Below, one piece after another: positions 15,940-20,712 of a stretch of DNA of 20,712 nucleotides. The stretch is from IMG/VR virus record IMGVR_UViG_3300030090_001891, positions 1 to 20,712 of that record; one strand, 5' to 3'. The notes below the pieces were generated by a model, which was not told the origin of the DNA, did no database searches, and was given only the letters and a program-made list of their open reading frames with translations. Numbering within the stretch: the stretch's first letter is position 1; each line of letters opens with the position of its first letter. A program made the position numbers and the translations under genes. The DNA comes from a virus.

Positions 15940-18182
15940 TAAATAAATCCATCTGGTGTTGTCGCAGTGTAAAGTGTGCCACCAAGCAGGCCACGCACAG
16001 GAAAGCCTTTTGGCATTTGTTCATCGTCATTTTGTGATAATAATCCAGCAGCAATTTTGCCTTCTGCTCCTGTCTGGCCAAGCATTACACCTTTGCTGAT
16101 GCCAGCCTTCATCTCTGGTGTGATCTTCATTGACCAGACTGTTTCAGCAAGGGCCGCCTCTGCCTCGGCTTCTGTCTTCCAGCTTCGTGAAGTATCCATC
16201 ATGCCGTTTTTATCATAGTGATAATATCTAAGGTCTAAGGCTGATTGTCCTACATCACCATCCTGAGTTGTTTTAAGGGTGCTTTTTTGCGCTTTTGCAC
16301 CATACTTCTTGCCAAACTTGTTAGCGGATTTGACCAGCATCTTGTCGTAAAATTCTTCCATGCCTTCACCACCAACTTGAAGATCAACACCTGAGTAATC
16401 ACGACCATCTGGATATTTGCCAGTTGCAGCGTCTTTAGTTGCTTTATCGGCTAAATCTTTTCCAATTAAATCGGGCAATTTATCTTCTGTTACGACTTCC
16501 TCAAGTCCGACAGCAGAGCCGTTTTTCTCGCCTGTAACGTAATACTGTCCTGCCTTATCGCCATCTCTCAGTTTTTCAACTCGAATTGTGTCAACTTGCT
16601 TACTCAAATCATATCGCTCTGCCTGTACCTTGCCAGGTGTCCACGCTATGCGGTCATGCCCACTATCAACAGCTTCTTTAATCATGCGCTGTAATGTCAG
16701 CCCAGCCCATTTATCTGTGCGTTTGTATGGTGCTTCTGGGACGCCAGAGCCAAGACGCATCGCCTCATCTTTCAGAACGGACAACTCGTCTTGGGCGGCT
16801 AGGTATTTGTCATACAACAAACTTTCTTGTGCAGTATGGCCCGGTAAATCATCAATAGTATTAATCTTGGTGACATCGTAGTCAGGCATTGCAGCGTCTC
16901 TTTCAGCGTTAATGCTTAATATTTCTTGCTCTTTAGCACGTATCTTTGCCGCAACATCTGACCCGTCCTGTCGATACCCAACATCACGCCCCATCTGATG
17001 CCAGTCGCTTTGTATCTCTTCAATAAACAGCGTCTTGTCACCATCAATGTTGCGTGTGTTGTATCGTGCATGGGCTAGGACATTGGGTTCGTTAAAGTGG
17101 GAGCCGCGAAAAGTAAGCTCAGTGCCTTCTGATTTTGGTCTTGATGGAATAGCGTTATATTTTCGAGCAATATCACGCACGGCTTTCATGTCAGATGGGG
17201 AAAAGCCTGTAAGCTCTATAACTTCGTTTCCATCCTCACGGGTTACACGGCCATAATCAAGGTTCTCCATACCTCTTGCAGACATCTCTCCTAAAATGTC
17301 ATCGGCTTGATTTGCTGATACAACTATTTCTGCATTGATTTTTATTGGATTTTTAACAGGCAACGTCAGCAGCATCTCTCTGTAATTTTCACCGCCTGGT
17401 AGCTGTTTATCTTCGAATTTTGTTCTCCCTACAATATTCTCAGCTTCATTAGCCCGAATACGAGACAACATCTGCTCTGCTCTTTCTTCACGCAATGATG
17501 GTGGCATATTTGCATAATCACCCTCGCCAGCAACCATCATTTCATATCTTCTTTTGTTATAGTCAGGTGTCTGTGCGCCCTCTACCAACTTCACATCCTG
17601 TATATCAAGCGGATTAGCCCTTGCCTGATTAAGCAAGCCTGTCTTGGTTACATCGCCACCTTGTGCCAGCAAGCCAGGGATACCAGAATACTCAAGCTCA
17701 TCAGCACCAACAGGCTGTTTGCTTAACCATCCGCTAAACTGCTCTGCGCTCATTTTTTCCTGTGGCATATTTTCCAGCGTAGGTATTAAACGTGACGCAT
17801 ACGCACTGCCAACCTTGGGGACTGCACCTGTCGCTGCACCCAGAAAACCAAGCCCTGCCTTACCACCCAGACCCGTACCACCTGGCATCATCAATGACAT
17901 CATCTGCAAAGAGTCAGGCACTTTATTTCCCTGTGCATCAAAACCAGAGATTATTGCCTCCATATCCGCAGCCAATGGACCAAAAGATCGCTCCATATAA
18001 GTCGTGTCTGGATCAAGCGTGTAGGTAAACGCATCCAGTATGCCCCTGCCAAAGTCTGCAAATGGTGTGCTCTCAGGCACAGGGTACGCAGACGGAAAGC
18101 CCGTATTGTTTCTGCGTTGCTGTACTGGCAGCAGCCCCATCGGGCTTTGATAAGTACCAGTCCTATTATCAAGTAATCCCAT
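15939..18182 (-). CDS. Polyvalent-type (PLxRFG-protein-like) phage protein
   Basis: A 747-residue protein between terminase and portal. It carries ordered blocks that I know from giant phage and mobile-element polyvalent proteins. They are MSAEQFSGWL (144-153), HFNEPNVLAHAR (362-373), LFIEEIQSDWHQMG (385-398), APYKRTDKWAGLTLQRMI (484-501), DRIAWTPGKVQAERYDLSKQ (510-529), GGEGMEEFYDKML (604-616) and the C-terminal SMKITPEMKAGISKG (684-698). In those giant proteins this region is one module among many and has no established activity. Here it is nearly the whole protein, preceded by a Gly/Met-rich N-terminus (about 85-125). Conserved E388/E389, D393, W394 and H395 could be catalytic; that is inference. 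Such proteins are thought to be packaged and injected. It starts 9 nt after terL and its TAA overlaps the portal ATG (TAATG), so it is expressed with head genes. Confidence 0.8.
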   Translation of the reverse strand: MGLLDNRTGTYQSPMGLLPVQQRRNNTGFPSAYPVPESTPFADFGRGILDAFTYTLDPDTTYMERSFGPLAADMEAIISGFDAQGNKVPDSLQMMSLMMPGGTGLGGKAGLGFLGAATGAVPKVGSAYASRLIPTLENMPQEKMSAEQFSGWLSKQPVGADELEYSGIPGLLAQGGDVTKTGLLNQARANPLDIQDVKLVEGAQTPDYNKRRYEMMVAGEGDYANMPPSLREERAEQMLSRIRANEAENIVGRTKFEDKQLPGGENYREMLLTLPVKNPIKINAEIVVSANQADDILGEMSARGMENLDYGRVTREDGNEVIELTGFSPSDMKAVRDIARKYNAIPSRPKSEGTELTFRGSHFNEPNVLAHARYNTRNIDGDKTLFIEEIQSDWHQMGRDVGYRQDGSDVAAKIRAKEQEILSINAERDAAMPDYDVTKINTIDDLPGHTAQESLLYDKYLAAQDELSVLKDEAMRLGSGVPEAPYKRTDKWAGLTLQRMIKEAVDSGHDRIAWTPGKVQAERYDLSKQVDTIRVEKLRDGDKAGQYYVTGEKNGSAVGLEEVVTEDKLPDLIGKDLADKATKDAATGKYPDGRDYSGVDLQVGGEGMEEFYDKMLVKSANKFGKKYGAKAQKSTLKTTQDGDVGQSALDLRYYHYDKNGMMDTSRSWKTEAEAEAALAETVWSMKITPEMKAGISKGVMLGQTGAEGKIAAGLLSQNDDEQMPKGFPVRGLLGGTLYTATTPDGFI

Positions 18183-18191
18183 TTAAACCCA

Positions 18192-19511
18192 TTATCCCAT
18201 CCAGCTGCCAGCAGACGAATTAGGTCTGGCATAGTTGACCTCTGCCTGTGGTACAGACTGCCGGATTGATGTTGCCAATGTCCTCATGGCAGCCTCGGCA
18301 TGACTGCTCCAGTCATGGGCAGGCCGTGATCTGAATATCTGGTTTTTCGGATCATAAACACGATGATAGAAACGCATACTTTCAAGCAGTCTTGAACATC
18401 GGTCACGGTCAATAAAACATCTGGGGAGGGTCATCTTGACCGCATTGATCCCTTCCTCCAGAGGCAGCTTGGGGGCAGCTTTGAAATTAATGCCTAGACC
18501 CAGAGCCGTTTCCTGCCTGGTCTTTCCCGTTCCCATTTCCCTGACATTGATATCATGCGGTGCATGATGGGCAGAGTAAGACCAGCCATGCTGCTGTGCC
18601 TTCTGATCCAGCAGGTCTGCATAGTAAGGCAGACCCTCACCGCTCATCTCTACATAATCAATAATATTAATCGACCTGTTGCCATGCGCTGTCTGTGCAA
18701 AAACAATAGCCGTACTGTCGTTAATCCCTAAATCCCAGAAGCTCTGAACCTTCAAAGCCGGATCAAACGGTATACGGCCAATCTGGTCGTTTTCCTCCAT
18801 GCTTTGCAGTTCCTTGGCATAGACCGCACCTGGTACATTGCTCTCAAAACTGCATTCCATCTCAGCTTCGTAAATGCCCTGCGGCATCATACTCTTGGCT
18901 GCCTGCAATTCACTATCCGGCAAAATGCCCGTTTCCGATGCCTTATACACAGCACAATGCCAGGCATCATCCTCCTTCGCCCTGACATACAAATCATAAA
19001 GCGCATTATGACCCATTGGCGTGCCGACAAAAATACAGCCCGTTTTCTCGCCATTCAGCCCATTTCTGTCAGCAAGGGCGGGCCGGACAATCTCAGGAAA
19101 AATAGTGTCGTGCATCAAACCAGCTTCATCAATAACAAAGAAGTCACTCATAATGCCACGAATGTTCTGACCGCCATTCTCACCACTAAGCAGCGTAATA
19201 CGGGCCCCATTAGGATAGTCTGCACGTAGCTCGGATTCATTAAACTTAACATTAGGTATCTTGGCAGAAAACTGCTTCAGATAGTCCCACAGGGTACTTT
19301 TAGCCTGCCGATAGGTCGGACACAGCATATGAAAGCGGGGGTTGGGCTTATTGCTGGTCAAAGCCATACGCAGCAGATGGTTAATAGCGCAGACCGATTT
19401 GCCGAAACGTCTGTGAGTTATGGCTACGCTAAACCTATGCTCAGACCACGCACGGTGCAGCTCACGCTGGAGAGCACGGGGGGCATACGGAATTTCGATA
19501 GTTTGTGGCAA
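18192..19511 (-). CDS. terL: Terminase large subunit (ATPase and nuclease)
   Basis: The DNA-packaging motor and headful/cos nuclease. With the TTG start at 19511 it has 439 residues. An AGGA (19518-19521) lies 6 nt upstream, and the protein then begins right at the conserved PYAPRALQRELHRAW block. A GTG at 19601 would add 30 residues that look unlike the family. Using numbering from that GTG, visible motifs are: adenine-binding QRELHRAW near 45-52, Walker A HRRFGKS (63-69), Walker B FFVIDEA (154-160) and motif III GTPMG (193-197). RNase H-like nuclease acidic residues are FWDLGINDS (Asp290), IIDYVEMSGEG (about 313-323) and HDWSSHAEAAMR (Asp430). Length and motifs fit complete terminases of environmental podoviruses. 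It ends 9 nt before the next gene. Confidence 0.96.
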   Translation of the reverse strand: MPQTIEIPYAPRALQRELHRAWSEHRFSVAITHRRFGKSVCAINHLLRMALTSNKPNPRFHMLCPTYRQAKSTLWDYLKQFSAKIPNVKFNESELRADYPNGARITLLSGENGGQNIRGIMSDFFVIDEAGLMHDTIFPEIVRPALADRNGLNGEKTGCIFVGTPMGHNALYDLYVRAKEDDAWHCAVYKASETGILPDSELQAAKSMMPQGIYEAEMECSFESNVPGAVYAKELQSMEENDQIGRIPFDPALKVQSFWDLGINDSTAIVFAQTAHGNRSINIIDYVEMSGEGLPYYADLLDQKAQQHGWSYSAHHAPHDINVREMGTGKTRQETALGLGINFKAAPKLPLEEGINAVKMTLPRCFIDRDRCSRLLESMRFYHRVYDPKNQIFRSRPAHDWSSHAEAAMRTLATSIRQSVPQAEVNYARPNSSAGSWMG

Positions 19512-19580
19512 AATTAATCCTATCTGTCGCTCAGATTGCGCTGAGTGCTCTGTAACCCGCAGAAACAAGCCATTGACCGT

Positions 19581-19595
19581 CAGGTAAAATACCTG
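19581..19595. promoter_or_regulatory. Perfect palindrome CAGGTA-AAA-TACCTG upstream of terL
   Basis: A perfect inverted repeat with 6-bp arms and a 3-bp centre lies between the upstream GTG candidate start of the large terminase (19601) and its better TTG start (19511). If TTG is the true start, this is an untranslated leader element. It could be a dimeric repressor operator, part of a terminase recognition or cleavage site, or a small RNA hairpin. It lacks a following U-run, so it does not look like a terminator. A second, weaker inverted repeat (CTCAG-N6-CTGAG, 19530-19545) lies between it and the TTG start. The structure is directly visible; its role is unknown. Confidence 0.45.
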
Positions 19596-19694
19596 ATGCA
19601 CCTATTTCCAACTGTCTCAGATTTGCACTATTTTATGCTCTCGTGCGTATCTGTGCGCTGGCAATAGACCGATTTCGCTAAAACCCATGCTCTC

Positions 19695-19759
19695 AGCCTC
19701 TCTCTCACAGCCTCAACACAAGCCTCACAGCCTCACATAGCCCAAAGCATCAAAGCCTC
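19695..19759. repeat. GAGGCT direct-repeat cluster in terS-terL gap
   Basis: Five copies of AGCCTC (GAGGCT on the coding strand) begin at 19695, 19709, 19721, 19729 and 19754. Within them the 10-mer CACAGCCTCA occurs twice exactly, at 19706-19715 and 19726-19735, spaced 20 bp, about two helical turns. One further AGCCTC is inside terS at 19926. The cluster lies in the only sizeable non-coding gap of the window, just after the small terminase gene. Evenly phased short direct repeats next to terminase genes can be binding sites for the small terminase (pac or cos function) or a regulator. That role is inferred. Confidence 0.5.
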
Positions 19760-19773
19760 TCTATGACCTTCTA

Positions 19774-20250
19774 TCAGCTTGCAGTATCAACCAGCTTAAT
19801 TACCTTCGCATCAACGCTCTCAGTTTCACCCTCATCGAGCTTTCTAGCTGTCACATCATCAGAGCCGTTTGACCAGCTCAGCACGATCTGATTGTTGCCA
19901 GTCTGATCCTCAGCTTTGTTTCTCAAGCCTCTCTGCTGCATCTTTGCAAACGTCCACTTCAGCGTATCAATATGCACTCGTCTGCGCTGTACTTCAGCAT
20001 TAGCTAATTGCTTCTCGACATTGCCTAAATCCTGTCTGGCAATATCAAACATTTCATCAGCAAGTATCTCAGCCTGTATGGCTCTTGCCTGCTGGTACAT
20101 TTCGTAAAACTCTTCATTGCGTTGAACCGCCTCAAGAAAAGTTCTACGTGCAGGCATATCCTTGGCAAGACAGACCTTGCTTAAACTTAAGCCGTCAGCC
20201 AGCTTGTCGCAGACCTTCTGCACGATCTCTTTGTTCAGCTTGCCTGCCAT
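19774..20250 (-). CDS. terS: Terminase small subunit
   Basis: A probable small terminase: in phages with this module, the ring-forming subunit recognises the packaging site and hands DNA to the large subunit. It has 158 residues. The N-terminal half carries a helix-turn-helix-like segment (DGLSLSKVCLAKDMPARRTF, about residues 19-38). Next is the family hallmark of an FYxMYQQAR helix followed by QAEILADEMFDIA (about 48-72), as in Sf6-type small terminases. A long helix (about 75-110) probably mediates oligomerisation, and the acidic, poorly conserved tail probably contacts TerL. The position immediately before a clear TerL gene supports the call. The ATG is 2 nt after the previous stop; the ribosome site is weak (AGAAAAGA), suggesting coupling. 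Confidence 0.88.
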   Translation of the reverse strand: MAGKLNKEIVQKVCDKLADGLSLSKVCLAKDMPARRTFLEAVQRNEEFYEMYQQARAIQAEILADEMFDIARQDLGNVEKQLANAEVQRRRVHIDTLKWTFAKMQQRGLRNKAEDQTGNNQIVLSWSNGSDDVTARKLDEGETESVDAKVIKLVDTAS

Positions 20251-20252
20251 GA

Positions 20253-20441
20253 TTATCTTTTCTTTGCTGTCTTTGCTGCTGCACGGAACGCTGCTGCTGT
20301 TGGTGCACCTTTGCTTCCAACCTTGCGAGTCCGCTTGGTCTTACCAGCACCTAATCGCTTCAATGCAATGTTGCGGTATAATCCAGGCTTCTGTGCTTTT
20401 AGCCTTGCAATTTTCTGCTTCTTAGTTGCCTGCTTTGCCAT
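20253..20441 (-). CDS. 62-residue basic protein (KPGLYxNI...GSKGAPT family)
   Basis: A 62-residue Lys/Arg/Ala-rich protein starting at ATG 20441. The segments QKPGLYRNIALKR and VGSKGAPTAAAFRAAAKTAKK match, from memory, a widespread family of tiny phage proteins with a K-P-G-L-[YW]-x-N-I-x-x-K-[RQ] block followed by G-[ST]-K-G-A-P-T. The biochemical role of the family is not known to me. It is the third in a row of tiny basic genes and lies 2 nt upstream of the small terminase gene, forming one transcription unit with it. The very basic, Ala-rich tail resembles histone H1-type tails and could bind DNA; that is inference. There is no signal peptide or membrane segment. Confidence 0.8.
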   Translation of the reverse strand: MAKQATKKQKIARLKAQKPGLYRNIALKRLGAGKTKRTRKVGSKGAPTAAAFRAAAKTAKKR

Positions 20442-20444
20442 GTG

Positions 20445-20567
20445 TTACCTCTGCTTCTTTCTGACAATCCTGCTTAAAGCCTTTGCCTGACCAGCGTGTG
20501 CTTTGCTTGCCTTCTTCAGCTTCCTGACAACCTTCTTAATTGTCTTAGCATTTCGTTTAGTTACCAT
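20445..20567 (-). CDS. 40-residue very basic protein (KASKAHAGQAKAL motif)
   Basis: A 40-codon gene starting at ATG 20567 and ending in TAA. The product is extremely basic: about a third of its residues are Lys or Arg, with no acidic residue. It reads as one or two amphipathic helices, with the core KKASKAHAGQAKALSRI. Similar K-A-S-K-x-H-A-x-Q-A-K segments recur, as I recall, in small phage proteins of unknown role. The stop is 3 nt before the ATG of the next basic gene, whose ribosome site (AGAGGT) overlaps this gene's last codons, so translation is probably coupled. An AAGG lies about 10 nt upstream of this start. A nucleic-acid-binding or DNA-condensing role is possible from composition alone. 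Confidence 0.7.
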   Translation of the reverse strand: MVTKRNAKTIKKVVRKLKKASKAHAGQAKALSRIVRKKQR

Positions 20568-20579
20568 TGTCTGCCAGCC

Positions 20580-20711
20580 TTACTTTCTCGACACTTTACC
20601 GCTGCATCGCCAACGCTTCCGGCTCAGTCTCAATGGCGAGTTCGGGTTGCGTGCAGCTTTTGGATGCTTTTTCATCTGTCCGGCAGATCGGGCACAGTAG
20701 GCGTTGCCTTT
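20580..20711 (-). CDS. Small basic CARSAGQM-motif protein, 5' end outside window
   Basis: This is the C-terminal 43 residues of a gene that enters from the right edge; the start is not in the window. The visible part is Lys/Arg-rich, contains YCARSAGQMKKHPKAA and an NPNSPLRLSRKRWRC block, and then ends in a short basic tail. From memory, a C-A-R-S...M-K-K...N-S...R-W-x-C ending recurs in tiny conserved phage proteins of unknown function. The two spaced cysteines could be structural, but that is not shown. The stop lies 12 nt before the next small basic gene, so the two are probably co-transcribed. The frame is chosen because it alone gives this motif; another open frame on the same strand shows nothing recognisable. 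Function unknown. Confidence 0.7.
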   Translation of the reverse strand, partial: KGNAYCARSAGQMKKHPKAARNPNSPLRLSRKRWRCSGKVSRK

Positions 20712-20712
20712 T

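Noticed and set aside
15939-18182. ADP-ribosyltransferase, MuF toxin or protease assignment for the polyvalent-type protein
   Set aside because: These domains occur in related giant proteins, but I see none of their catalytic signatures here, so no enzymatic activity is assigned.
19581-19595. CAGGTA palindrome as a terminator
   Set aside because: The stem is short and AT-containing and is not followed by a U-run, so termination is unlikely.
19617-19688. 23-codon minus-strand ORF in the terS-terL gap, starting ATG 19688
   Set aside because: It has a possible AGAGG site but is very short, has no recognisable sequence, and falls in a repeat-rich non-coding region; not supported enough to annotate.
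19602-19773. Sigma-70-type promoter in the terS-terL gap
   Set aside because: A TTGCCA and a TAAAAT are present but 23 bp apart, too far for a normal -35/-10 pair.

Overview
The window is a contiguous piece of a tailed-phage (podovirus-type) genome or prophage. It carries the DNA-packaging, head-assembly, short-tail and ejection genes. Every gene I can support is on the minus strand, so the operon reads from right (20712) to left (1). Genes are packed tightly: most junctions are stop/start overlaps (TAATG, TGATG, ATGA, GTGA, or 8 nt) or gaps under 25 nt. The gene order, TerS-TerL-portal-scaffold-coat-adaptor-nozzle-ejection proteins, matches the head module of Salmonella phage P22. Several proteins resemble ones I know mainly from marine and environmental phage sequences. 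The host cannot be named from this window; a Gram-negative bacterium, perhaps marine, is a reasonable inference.

Right end (20712-19511). Three very small Lys/Arg-rich proteins, the first cut by the window edge, lead into a small terminase subunit. A gap of about 170 bp follows, with GAGGCT direct repeats and a perfect CAGGTA-N3-TACCTG palindrome, and then the large terminase (ATPase plus nuclease).

Head block (18192-10927). A 747-residue protein with the conserved blocks of giant phage 'polyvalent' proteins sits between terminase and portal. It is followed by a P22-like portal, an acidic coiled-coil scaffold, a P22-fold major capsid protein, a strong hairpin, a small Lys/Ala-rich protein and a head-tail adaptor.

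Tail and ejection block (10927-3417). A P22 gp10-like nozzle protein with an extra inserted beta domain comes first. Then come a 113-residue virion-associated protein, a glycine-zipper protein, a GNAT-like protein comparable to T7 gp13, and three large putative ejection proteins.

Adsorption block (3404-1). A tail fibre with decapeptide repeats, a beta-rich fibre-associated protein, a tail-fibre-assembly-type protein and an unidentified basic coiled-coil protein that runs off the left edge.

Working together, the terminase pumps DNA through the portal into a scaffold-built capsid. The adaptor and nozzle close the vertex, the fibre binds the host, and the ejection proteins probably leave the virion ahead of the DNA to form a channel. 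No replication, lysis, integration, tRNA or CRISPR features are visible, and no gene-free stretch exceeds 300 bases. The most unusual item is the polyvalent-type protein placed between terminase and portal.
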